Origin: Armatimonadota bacterium
Lineage (GTDB): Bacteria > Sysuimicrobiota > Sysuimicrobiia > Sysuimicrobiales > Sysuimicrobiaceae
Assembly (NCBI GenBank): GCA_031432545.1
Contig: JAVKGX010000001.1
Span: 70,411-134,410, forward strand
Length of the DNA: 64,000 nt
Direction: 5' to 3'
Part shown: in pieces, positions 42,582 through 50,383 of the stretch
Layout: each line of letters starts with the position of its first letter
Numbering within the stretch: the stretch's first letter is position 1
Translations under genes and position numbers: made by a program
Notes under the pieces: generated by a model
The model's input: only the letters and a program-made list of their open reading frames with translations
Databases searched by the model: none
Told to the model about the DNA's origin: nothing

Positions 42582-43069
42582 ACCGACGCCGACATCCCCT
42601 GTCCGGCTCCGCCGTGGCGGCCGTCCTGGCGCTGCTGGTCGGGGTCGGGCCACCCGCGCTCGGCCAGACGCTCGACGACCGGGTTCGGGAGATCGCGTCC
42701 CAGTTGATGTGCCCGGTGTGCGAGGGCCGAACGGTGGCGGACTCGCCCTCCGAACTGGCCGGTCAGATGCGCGAGATCATCCGGCAGAAGCTGCGGGCGG
42801 GTGAGTCGCCGGAGGAGATCGTCGCCTACTTCGTGGACCGCTACGGGCCCGCAGCCCTCGCCGCTCCTGCCCGAAGCGGCTTCGGCCTCCTGGTCTGGCT
42901 GGCGCCGGCCTTCGCCATCGCGGCCGGCGCGCTGTTCTTGTTCTTGCGCTTCCGCACCGATCACGCCCCTGCCCACCTGGTAGGGCCTGCGCTCAGCAGC
43001 GAGGAGGGCCGACACCTTCGGCGTCTGCTGGGGGAGGCCGAGCCCGAAGACGATGGCGTACCAAGCTGA
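42578..43069 (+). CDS. ccmH: Cytochrome c maturation protein CcmH
   Basis: 163-aa membrane-anchored thiol protein. It has a Sec-type signal (residues 1-29), the redox motif LMCPVCEG (family form LRCPVCQ) at about 44-51, a three-helix bundle, then a transmembrane helix at about 108-128 and a short cytosolic tail. It works with CcmG and CcmF to present reduced apocytochrome c. The start overlaps ccmF as ATGA. Confidence 0.95.
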   Translation: MNRRRHPLSGSAVAAVLALLVGVGPPALGQTLDDRVREIASQLMCPVCEGRTVADSPSELAGQMREIIRQKLRAGESPEEIVAYFVDRYGPAALAAPARSGFGLLVWLAPAFAIAAGALFLFLRFRTDHAPAHLVGPALSSEEGRHLRRLLGEAEPEDDGVPS

Positions 43070-44033
43070 CAAGGGGCCGCACCCCCTTGCGGCCCTCGTG
43101 GGTGTCCTCGCGACCTCCGTGTTCGCCGCGCATGCCGGCGCCGCGACAGGCGGGGTGGTCGTCACCGGCCACGTCCTGCAGGGAGAGACCGGCAGACCGG
43201 TAGCCGGCGCACAGGTGCGCGTGCTCGGGATGGAGACCGGACAGCAACCCGTCGAGCGCCTCACCCGCACCGGCGCAGACGGACGCTTCACGTTGCGCGT
43301 GGACGTCTTGCGCCGGACCTACGTGATCCAAACGGAGTACCGCGGCGTGGTCTACACCTCAGGCCCCCATCCCGCAGATCGCCGCACGCTGGACGCAACG
43401 CTCCGCGTATACGAGGTCACCGACGACCCCGGTGGCCTGTACATCGCGCGCCGCGCGTTGTTGGTCGAGCAGGCCGAGCCGCACGCGCTGGACATACGCG
43501 AGGTCGTCGTCGTGGGTAATGCGCTGCCCCGCACCTACGTCGGCCAGCCCGAAGGCGACGGCCGCGCTACCCTGCGTCTGCCCCTGCCCGCCGGCGCACA
43601 GGGCGTCTCGGTGCGCCAGGGCATGGCACCGCTGGGGCTCGATGCCGAGGGCGCGGTGGTGGATTCGCTGCCGATCACGCCCGGCGAACGGCAGATCGTG
43701 CTCACCTACCGCGTCCCGTTTCGCGGGACTCGGGTCGCCCTGCGCATCCCGGTGCAGCTGCCCACGCTGGCCGCGGACGTGTTCGTGGCCGCACCGCTGT
43801 CCGCGCACAGCGACGCGCTCCCACGCCGTGAGGAGCGCACGGTGCAGCAGCGCCGCGTGCTGCGGCTCGCCGGCGCGAATCTCCCACCCGGCACCACCAT
43901 CGAACTGCGGCTGTCCGGCCCGACCCGACCGACCGCGAATGTGCTGCCGGCCGTCGGCATCGCCACCCTCGCGCTGCTGGTTTTCTGGGCTGCGGCCCTT
44001 CCCTGGCTGCGCACCCTCCGCACGCCCACCTAA
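43053..44033 (+). CDS. Exported protein with carboxypeptidase-regulatory-like domain and C-terminal membrane helix
   Basis: 326-aa protein beginning with a signal peptide (about residues 1-31). Residues about 35-115 resemble a carboxypeptidase regulatory-like/Ig fold (VTGHVLQGETGRPVAGAQV, DGRFTLRV). A second beta-rich region follows, and a C-terminal helix (about 300-318) would anchor it in the membrane facing outward. It overlaps ccmH by 17 bases, so it is probably part of the cytochrome c operon, but its role is unknown. Confidence 0.82.
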   Translation: MAYQADKGPHPLAALVGVLATSVFAAHAGAATGGVVVTGHVLQGETGRPVAGAQVRVLGMETGQQPVERLTRTGADGRFTLRVDVLRRTYVIQTEYRGVVYTSGPHPADRRTLDATLRVYEVTDDPGGLYIARRALLVEQAEPHALDIREVVVVGNALPRTYVGQPEGDGRATLRLPLPAGAQGVSVRQGMAPLGLDAEGAVVDSLPITPGERQIVLTYRVPFRGTRVALRIPVQLPTLAADVFVAAPLSAHSDALPRREERTVQQRRVLRLAGANLPPGTTIELRLSGPTRPTANVLPAVGIATLALLVFWAAALPWLRTLRTPT

Positions 44034-44055
44034 GACCTCCTGCGCCCGACGCCGC

Positions 44056-44700
44056 CTACTCCTGGCCGATGACGGCCGGGTCGGTGGATGGGAGCTTCAG
44101 GTAGCAGGTGTCGTTGATCGCCACGACCCTGACACCCACGTCGTCTCGGTACTCCACCAGATTGATGGCGCCGTTGTGCTGCTGCAGGCGGAAGTACGAG
44201 TCCAGCGGCGCGCCCAGAAGCGTGAGGAGGATGAGCTTGTTGACCCCTCCGTGCGCCACGACCACCACCGTCTCATTCGGGTGCGACGCGAGGATGCGCC
44301 GGAAGGCGGCGTAGGCGCGATCGCGAGCGGAGGCCAGCGGTTCCCCCTGTGGGATCACCACGTTGGCGGGATCGCGCCACCAGCGCCGCACCACCTCCCC
44401 CAGATGCTCTTCCATCTCGTCGATGCGCAACCCATCCAGCAGCCCGTGGTTCAGTTCGATCAGATTCGGCTCGACGACCGGGCGCAACCCGTGGTGCGCG
44501 GCGATGCGCTCCGCGCTCCAGCGGCACCGCTGCAGGGGGCTGGTGTACACCGCGCGCACCGGCTCTGCGGCCAGCGCCGCAGCGAGGCGGCGCATCTGCT
44601 CGCGCCCGAAGTCGGTGAGGGCCGATTCCCTCTGTCCCTGATAGCGGCGCTCGAGGTTCCAAACCGTCTGGCCGTGGCGTACCAGGTAGACGCGGGTCAT
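44056..44700 (-). CDS. Histidine phosphatase family protein (phosphoglycerate-mutase-like)
   Basis: 214-aa branch-1 histidine phosphatase. The phospho-accepting His is in VRHGQT (residues 7-12), the acid in LIELNHG, and the second His in VVAHGG. Substrate cannot be told from sequence; candidates include cobalamin pathway or sugar phosphatases. It lies 12 bases downstream of rsgA on the same strand and ends convergently with the exported-protein gene. Confidence 0.9.
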   Translation of the reverse strand: MTRVYLVRHGQTVWNLERRYQGQRESALTDFGREQMRRLAAALAAEPVRAVYTSPLQRCRWSAERIAAHHGLRPVVEPNLIELNHGLLDGLRIDEMEEHLGEVVRRWWRDPANVVIPQGEPLASARDRAYAAFRRILASHPNETVVVVAHGGVNKLILLTLLGAPLDSYFRLQQHNGAINLVEYRDDVGVRVVAINDTCYLKLPSTDPAVIGQE

Positions 44701-44712
44701 GTGGACCCCCGA

Positions 44713-45648
44713 TCAGCGATAGCGTCGACGCTCGCCTTCCTCGGCCTCAGCGAGCAGCGTCAGATAGCTGTCGTACCGCGAGCCTGCGATCCGGCCTTCC
44801 AAGACCGCCCGCCGCACCGCGCAGCCGGGCTCCTGGCGGTGTCGGCAGTCGGCGAACGCACACTGCGTCCCCACCTCCCGGATCTCCAAAAACGCCCGGC
44901 GCACGGTGTTGGGATCGAGGTGCACCAGCTCCAAGACCTGGACGCCGGGCGTGTCTACGACGAACGCGTCGGCGCCGACCGGCAACAGTTCGGCGGTGGT
45001 GGTGGTGTGGCGCCCGCGGCCGCGGCGACCCACCTCCCCGACCGTTCGACGCGCCTGCGGGGCCAGCGCGTTGACCAGGCTGCTCTTGCCGACTCCCGAG
45101 GGCCCGGCGATGACCGTCAGGTGCCCGGACAGCGCCCGTCGCAGCGCGTCCAGCCCTTCGCCGGTGCGCGTGCTCGTCCGCAGGACCCGATAACCGGCCC
45201 GCTCGTACAGGGTCGACAGAGGACTCACATCGGCGAGGTCACACTTGTTGAAACAGAGCAGGTGTCCCAGCCCTGAGGCCTCCGCCAGGGCCAGGAATCG
45301 ATCGATCGCGTGCGGCTCCGGATCCGGTGCGCGCGCCGCGAACACGACGCAAGCCTGGTCCACGTTCGCCGCGATCACCTGCAGGCGATCCGGGTCGCCG
45401 TGCAGCGGCCGGGACAGCTCGCGACGCCGCGGCAGCGTCTGCTCGATCACGCCCTCCTGCAGCGACAGCGGCGCGAAGCGCACGCGATCCCCGGGCACGA
45501 TCTGCGATGTGCGCACGCCGGCCTCCCGGTCACGGCGCCGCAGGCGGCCGCGCGCCACGCACCGGTAGATCCTGCCCTCGTGGTAGACGAAGAAGAAGCC
45601 GCCGAGCACCTTAGTGACGATCCCCGTCAGGCCTTCGCGGTCTGCCAT
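44713..45648 (-). CDS. rsgA: Ribosome small-subunit biogenesis GTPase RsgA
   Basis: 311-aa circularly permuted GTPase that matures the 30S subunit. It has an OB-fold at about residues 5-75, then G4 (FNKCDL) before G1 (GPSGVGKSSL) and G3 (DTPGVQ), the permuted order. A C-terminal zinc site CAFADCRH...EPGC follows. The start is the ATG at 45648; the open frame to 45714 gives an unlikely extension. Confidence 0.95.
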   Translation of the reverse strand: MADREGLTGIVTKVLGGFFFVYHEGRIYRCVARGRLRRRDREAGVRTSQIVPGDRVRFAPLSLQEGVIEQTLPRRRELSRPLHGDPDRLQVIAANVDQACVVFAARAPDPEPHAIDRFLALAEASGLGHLLCFNKCDLADVSPLSTLYERAGYRVLRTSTRTGEGLDALRRALSGHLTVIAGPSGVGKSSLVNALAPQARRTVGEVGRRGRGRHTTTTAELLPVGADAFVVDTPGVQVLELVHLDPNTVRRAFLEIREVGTQCAFADCRHRQEPGCAVRRAVLEGRIAGSRYDSYLTLLAEAEEGERRRYR

Positions 45649-45714
45649 GCCCGACGCAATCTCCCGCTGTGGCGTTGGCGCACCGCACCGCAGCGCAACC
45701 GGCGGCCGCCGCAC

Positions 45715-46128
45715 CTAGGGGCGCCGGGTTGCCTGGCGGCCCACGGCGGCCAGGTAGCGCCGGTAGTAGCGCTCGACGGTGCGGCGGTCGATCCGCAGCG
45801 ACAGCGACCGCTCCGGCCGTATGCCACCGCTGAACGTGGTGGGGATGTGCAGAAGCTCGTGGATGATCACCCGGTCCTGCTGGCCGGGGGGGAGCCGATC
45901 GAACGCCGGTTGGAGGAACTCGATGACGTACACGGCGGGAAGTCCCAGCGCATGCTGGAAGATCGGCGGCAAGCCCCAGATGCGGGCCCAGGCGTTCGCG
46001 CGCGATCCGTACACGCGAACGCAGTGCACCCGCCCGGGATCCACGTGCACGAACTCCAAGGCCGTGGCGATGCGCCTGAGCCGCGCCTGCAGATCGGGAG
46101 CTGGCAGCCAGGTCATCTGGGCAGGCAT
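45715..46128 (-). CDS. Putative zinc metallopeptidase (HExxH) of the small YjbQ/phage-metallopeptidase-like type
   Basis: 137-aa protein with a HELLHIP zinc-binding motif near residue 90 preceded by a strand-rich region (RVHCVRVYGSRANAWARIWGL). This resembles short 'putative metallopeptidase' proteins common in archaea and GC-rich bacteria; no biochemical role is known to me. The start is the ATG at 46128; the frame open to 46221 overlaps the divergent oxidoreductase gene and is rejected. It lies 66 bases beyond the rsgA start codon and may be expressed with it. Confidence 0.7.
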   Translation of the reverse strand: MPAQMTWLPAPDLQARLRRIATALEFVHVDPGRVHCVRVYGSRANAWARIWGLPPIFQHALGLPAVYVIEFLQPAFDRLPPGQQDRVIIHELLHIPTTFSGGIRPERSLSLRIDRRTVERYYRRYLAAVGRQATRRP

Positions 46129-46219
46129 CCTGTGTGTTCCCTTCGAAACACACCGCCGCCTTCTCCTGCTGGACGGGAAGGGGGCGGCAGCCCCGGTGGC
46201 CAAGCTGGAGAACCGGGTC

Positions 46220-47416
46220 ATGACCGTATCCTTTTGGCTGGACGAACCCTACACGCCGCGCCCACCGCTGGCGAGCGACCTCACGGCACCGGTGGCGATC
46301 CTCGGGGGCGGGATCAGCGGCGTCGCGACCGCGTACTGGCTGTCGCGGGCCGGCTGCGCCTGCGTCCTCGTGGAACGCAACGTCCTCGCCGGCGGCGCGA
46401 CCGGGCGCAACGCCGGGTTCCTCCTGGAGGGCACGGTCCCTCCCTACGACGCGCTCGCAGAACGCTACGGGCTGGATACGGCCTCCGCGGTGTGGGAGTT
46501 CACCGTCGAGAACCGGGAGCGGTTGATCCAGACCTGCCAAGACGAACGGATCGCTTGCGAGTGCATCCGCTGCGGCAGCGTCGTCGCCGCGTCATCGGCC
46601 GCCGAGTTCGAGGACCTGCGACGACACGCACAGACGCTGAACGCCAGCGGTTTCCCGCGCGAGATCTGGGATCGCGCCGCGATGCTGGAACGCCTGGAGG
46701 GCGTGGGGGGCTTCTTCGGCGCGGTGTACAACCCGCAAGACGCCGGGCTGCATCCGGTGCGGTTCGTGCGCGGCTTAGCCACCGTCGCCGAGCAGGCGGC
46801 GGCACGGATCTTCGAAGGAAGCCCCGTCCGCTCTCTTGTCCGCCACGGGAACCACTGGTCCGTCACAACCCCCTCCGGTTCGGTGCGGGCCACCTCCGTG
46901 GTGCTGGGGTTGAACGCGTACGCCGCGACGGTCGACCCGACGTGGTACGGCCTCATCGAGCCGGTGCGGGGCCAGGCCCTCGCGACGGCGCCGGTGGGGA
47001 GGGAGGTGTTCGCGCACCTCCTCTACGCGAACCGGGGATTCGAGTACTGGCGCCAGCTGCCCGACGGGCGCATCGTGCTGGGCGGGTTGCGCCATCTCGC
47101 ACCGGCTGAGGAAGTGGGGACGTTGGACACGCTGCACCCGCGCATCCAGGATGCTCTCACCCGCTACTTGCGGGATCTGGGCATTCCGCCGCACGTGGGG
47201 GTGACCCACCGCTGGAGCGGGATCATGGGATTCGTGCCGGACCGCATGCCGCTGATCGGCCCGGTGGTCGACCGGCCCGGCCTCTACCTCGCCGGCGGCT
47301 ACTCGGGGCACGGGCTCGCGTTCGCCTTCCTCGCCGGGCGCATGATCGCCCAGTTGATCGTCGACGGCGACACCGAGTATCCGCGCATCCTCTTTCCCGA
47401 GCGCCTGGTGCCTTGA
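46220..47416 (+). CDS. FAD-dependent oxidoreductase, DAO family
   Basis: 398-aa flavoprotein of the glycine/D-amino-acid oxidase type: the dinucleotide motif ILGGGISGVATAYWL (about residues 28-42), the ATGRNAGFL segment contacting flavin, and the C-terminal GYSGHGLAFAFLAG. Substrate is likely an amine or amino acid, unknown. The ATG at 46220 is 11 bases after a GGAG; the open frame from 45779 is a shadow of the metallopeptidase gene. Confidence 0.88.
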   Translation: MTVSFWLDEPYTPRPPLASDLTAPVAILGGGISGVATAYWLSRAGCACVLVERNVLAGGATGRNAGFLLEGTVPPYDALAERYGLDTASAVWEFTVENRERLIQTCQDERIACECIRCGSVVAASSAAEFEDLRRHAQTLNASGFPREIWDRAAMLERLEGVGGFFGAVYNPQDAGLHPVRFVRGLATVAEQAAARIFEGSPVRSLVRHGNHWSVTTPSGSVRATSVVLGLNAYAATVDPTWYGLIEPVRGQALATAPVGREVFAHLLYANRGFEYWRQLPDGRIVLGGLRHLAPAEEVGTLDTLHPRIQDALTRYLRDLGIPPHVGVTHRWSGIMGFVPDRMPLIGPVVDRPGLYLAGGYSGHGLAFAFLAGRMIAQLIVDGDTEYPRILFPERLVP

Positions 47417-47445
47417 ACGCTCCGCCTGTTCCGGCCGCGCCTTCG

Positions 47446-47700
47446 CTATCCGAACCGCAGCCACTGGGGCCCCGCCAGCAGCGTCACGATGCCCAGCAGG
47501 GCCCACAGGGCACTCTTGGTGCCCTCCACCGGTTCGTGGTAACGGAATTCCCGTGCGGCTTCGACCACCGGAAGGATCGTCATCACCAGCACCGACCACG
47601 GCCCGATCACCCCGAGCAACTCGGGCAGTCCGCCGCTCAGGCGCCGGTAGATCTCCAACGCCGCGGCCAGTACCCAGAAGGCCGCCAGCCCCGCTCGCAT
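47446..47700 (-). CDS. Small membrane protein, unknown
   Basis: 84-aa protein with three hydrophobic segments (about residues 4-16, 28-46 and 63-79). Not recognised as a named family. The ATG at 47700 overlaps the DinB stop (ATGA) and is preceded by GGGGGAG, so it is translated after DinB. Longer upstream frame is a shadow of the dinB-like gene. Confidence 0.7.
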   Translation of the reverse strand: MRAGLAAFWVLAAALEIYRRLSGGLPELLGVIGPWSVLVMTILPVVEAAREFRYHEPVEGTKSALWALLGIVTLLAGPQWLRFG

Positions 47701-48158
47701 CAACTCCCCCGGATCAACTTCACGTGCATGCGCAGCTGCCCGTGGTGGTAGGCGTAGTGCGCCAGCGTATGCAGGATCGCGTAGTGCTTGGAGACTTCCA
47801 TCGTGCGACCCGCGCGTGTGGTCACCACCTCCTCGTCCAGCGCGGTGTCCGGAAGAGCGCGGAGGATCTCGCGCGTCCGCCGCGCAACAGCCTCCAACTC
47901 CGCCAGGGCAGCGTCCTTGCGGACCGGCGTGGCCGGATCGAACTCCGCGGCGCGGTCTCGCCGGTATGCGTCGCCTCCGACCAGCCGATGGATCCACTCC
48001 CGTTCCGACCCGGCCAGGTGCCGCAGCAGAACTCCGGGCGTGTTCACCAGCCCCCGCGGCTGCGTGTTGAGCTGGGCTTCGTCCAGCGGTGCGACCGCCT
48101 CCCGCACCGCCTCCCGCAGTTCTTCCAGGTAGTCCAACAGCCGTTGTGAGTGGCCCAT
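47700..48158 (-). CDS. DinB-family (DUF664-like) four-helix protein
   Basis: 152-aa protein of the DinB/YfiT-like putative metalloenzyme superfamily. The metal-binding histidines are visible: one in LLRHLAGSEREW, and two in LAHYAYHHGQLRM near the C-terminus. Such proteins are often thiol-dependent transferases; the substrate is unknown. It is followed by the overlapping small membrane protein gene. Confidence 0.85.
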   Translation of the reverse strand: MGHSQRLLDYLEELREAVREAVAPLDEAQLNTQPRGLVNTPGVLLRHLAGSEREWIHRLVGGDAYRRDRAAEFDPATPVRKDAALAELEAVARRTREILRALPDTALDEEVVTTRAGRTMEVSKHYAILHTLAHYAYHHGQLRMHVKLIRGS

Positions 48159-48177
48159 TCGCTTTTCCTCCGTGCCC

Positions 48178-49085
48178 TCACAGGTCTTTGCGGACGATCA
48201 CCATCTCGCCCCATGCCTCGCGGCGGGGGAGGCCAAGCCGGTCCAGGATCCCCAGCAATCGGCGATCCCGGCGCGCGTCCACTTCGGCGCGGTCCCACCT
48301 CCGACCCTCGAACACGGCGCGCAGCAGTGCCCCCACCTCCGGGGCGCCTCCGTCGATCGCACCGATCACCCCCGTGACCTGCCCGCGACGTCGACCCGCT
48401 CCGACCACAGACAGAACGCGCCCGCACCCACCACCAGCGCCCGGCCCTCGCGCACGTACCGCGCCGCTTCCTGTGGCGTTGCCACCAGCGAATGGTGGCC
48501 GTCGTGACCCCGAAGGATCCCCCCGTGTGCGGTGGCGTACACGCTGGCCGACCAGCGACGCCAGAGGTCTTGTGGACAGCCCGCACGGTGCGGCTGCGGA
48601 CCGGCGGCCGCCGGAAGCGGCAGACCGCGCTCCCACCGATAGCGCACTGGGAAGGCGACGGCCCGGAATCCGCACGACAAGAACATGCGCTGCGAAGCCT
48701 CGTTGTCGACGTGGGTGGCCGCCAGGGCCCGCTGCGCCCCAAAGCGGCGCTGTGCCTCCGCCGGCCAGTAGCGCGTCAGAGCGCGACCGAACCCCCGGCG
48801 CTGGAAGGCGCGGTGGACCCGCACACCCATTCCCCACGCATCCTGTGGTGAGACCATGCGCACATGCATCACTGCGACGGGGCGGCCTGCATGCTCGGCG
48901 ACCAGCGTGAAGGCGCGAGGCTGGGCCAGCCAGGTCGAAAACGCCTGCGGCACGTAGTCGTCCGGGTCGATGCTGCGGCAGATCCCGACCACCGCGTCCG
49001 CGTCGGAGGGCAGGGCTTCTCGCACGGCGATGGTTTCCTCGATGGGATCCGCGCCACCACACCGCATCCCGGACCCCTGCCACAT
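48178..49085 (-). pseudogene. GNAT-family acetyltransferase, probably split by a one-base frameshift
   Basis: The N-terminal part (49085 to about 48381) is a GNAT acetyltransferase: HVRMVSPQDAWGMGVRVHRAFQRRGFGRAL gives the acetyl-CoA loop (a QRRGFGRAL pattern). The frame then ends prematurely at 48366. The missing C-terminal tail (VIGAIDGG..., ending WGEMVIVRKDL) continues in the next frame to 48178. One extra base near 48381 joins them. Start: ATG 49085, six bases after the upstream gene's stop; ATG 49067 is an alternative. It may be a true pseudogene or a sequencing error. Confidence 0.7.
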
Positions 49086-49090
49086 CCAGA

Positions 49091-49915
49091 TCAACGGACG
49101 TCTGTCCGCGCGAACACCGCAAGCCCTTGGGTACACCACTGGTGGGACGCAAACCCCTCCTCCCGCAGCCGTCGGCTCTCTTCGGACTCCCTCGGCGCGA
49201 ACGTGGCCACCCGGCCCTCTGCGGGCAGGTCTGCGCAAACCGCATCGAGCAGGCGCCATGGCTGTGCACAGACGAGCACATTCACCACGCGGTCCACTCC
49301 ACGCCGCAAAAAGAGCGCCACCCCCGCCGGGTCTCGCTGTGCGAGCAGACGGCTTTCACGGGCGGCACCGGCGGCGATCTCGTCGGCAAACCGCCGGAAC
49401 CTCCACCCCAGCGCCATCAGCCCCCCTGTCCGCTCCGCGAGCTCCTTGCGCAACCACCCGATCCAGGCTGCGCCGTCGTTCCGTCGGACGATCTCGACAT
49501 CCGGCGGCGCCGTCACGGGCGAGGCATCCGCCACCAGGACGTCGAACGCGGCCACCTGCTCGAACCCGTGACGCCGCAGCCACCCGGATGGGGCGGATGC
49601 CGGCGCACAGGCGCGTACGACGAGGGCCCCGTACCGCCGCGCCAGCGCTAGGGCCTCCCGGACCAGCGCGTCCTCGGTCTCCACCTCGCCCGGCGTGCGC
49701 GTGCGCACGCCCTCCACCCACCCTTCCGCACGACCGACCATCGCGACGTGCGCCGCCCCCACGACCTGTCCGCCCCGGACCGCGACGATCGTGCGGTGCG
49801 GTTCGTCGGCCCAGAGGTCCCACTCCGCGGGCAACGCACCCGCGCCCGGACTCCGGTCCAGCTCCGCGAGGTCGGGACCGTCGCCCGGTTCGGACTCACG
49901 CACCCGCAGCCCCAT
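49091..49915 (-). CDS. GNAT-family N-acetyltransferase-like protein
   Basis: 274-aa protein with a GNAT-like N-terminal half (LRVRESEPGDGPDLAELD..., GQVVGAAHVAMV) and a second, weaker GNAT-like half (about residues 150-270). The classical Q/RxxGxG/A loop is not obvious, so catalytic activity is uncertain. The start is the ATG at 49915; the frame continues to 49957 without support. It is adjacent to a second two-domain GNAT gene of similar size on the same strand, so the pair is probably an old duplication. Confidence 0.72.
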   Translation of the reverse strand: MGLRVRESEPGDGPDLAELDRSPGAGALPAEWDLWADEPHRTIVAVRGGQVVGAAHVAMVGRAEGWVEGVRTRTPGEVETEDALVREALALARRYGALVVRACAPASAPSGWLRRHGFEQVAAFDVLVADASPVTAPPDVEIVRRNDGAAWIGWLRKELAERTGGLMALGWRFRRFADEIAAGAARESRLLAQRDPAGVALFLRRGVDRVVNVLVCAQPWRLLDAVCADLPAEGRVATFAPRESEESRRLREEGFASHQWCTQGLAVFARTDVR

Positions 49916-49940
49916 CGAACGCGACCCTCGCAGATGAAGA

Positions 49941-49965
49941 CGCCCGGAGGAACCCACTCCGGGCG
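49941..49965 (-). terminator. Hairpin downstream of the HU gene
   Basis: A perfect nine-base stem CGCCCGGAG/CTCCGGGCG with a seven-base loop, 76 bases after the HU stop. On the minus strand it is followed by TCTTCATCT, only a weak T-tract. Confidence 0.5.
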
Positions 49966-50040
49966 CCGAGGGCGCCGGCGTACTTCCCGGCGCGTTGGAC
50001 GGGAAGTCGACCGCCTGCGCTGCGACCGAACAGCCCTTGC

Positions 50041-50313
50041 CTACTTGACCGCGTTCCTCAATTCCTTTCCCGCCGTGAACGCGGGGACGCGGCGCGCGGG
50101 GATACGGATCTTCTCTCCGGTCTGCGGGTTGCGGCCCTCGCGCGGCTTGCGCTTGCGCACGACGAAGCTCCCGAACCCGACCAGCGTCACCTTCTCACCC
50201 TTCTTCAGCGCACCCGTGATCGCCTCCACGATCGCGTCGACCGCCTCGTTGGCCTGCTTCTTGCTCAGGTCCGCCTTCGCCGCCACCCGCTCGATCAACT
50301 GCTCCTTGTTCAT
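50041..50313 (-). CDS. hupB: DNA-binding protein HU
   Basis: 90-aa histone-like protein. The HU signature GFGSFVVRKRKPREGRNP (about residues 46-63) is complete, with the DNA-intercalating Pro in RNPQTGEKI. It shapes the nucleoid. The ATG at 50313 is behind GGGAGGGGAG, suggesting strong translation. A TAGAAT -10-like box lies at 50361-50356 between gyrA and this gene. HU here lies downstream of gyrA in the origin block. Confidence 0.97.
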   Translation of the reverse strand: MNKEQLIERVAAKADLSKKQANEAVDAIVEAITGALKKGEKVTLVGFGSFVVRKRKPREGRNPQTGEKIRIPARRVPAFTAGKELRNAVK

Positions 50314-50383
50314 CTTCTCCCCTCCCGCTGTCGTGTGCTCCGTCCGGCCCTTGGGATTCTACGATCCGCGTCCTGACTCCTTT

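Noticed and set aside
40686-42653. 655-codon minus-strand frame opposite ccmF
   Set aside because: Antisense shadow; the translation is Gln/Arg/Pro-rich with no recognisable domain.
46129-46219. Possible glycine riboswitch before the DAO-family oxidoreductase
   Set aside because: None of the conserved glycine-aptamer motifs could be found in this 91-base divergent gap.
48366-48385. TGA that ends the first GNAT frame as another selenocysteine codon
   Set aside because: The continuation with homology is in a different frame, so read-through of TGA would not join the parts; a frameshift fits better.
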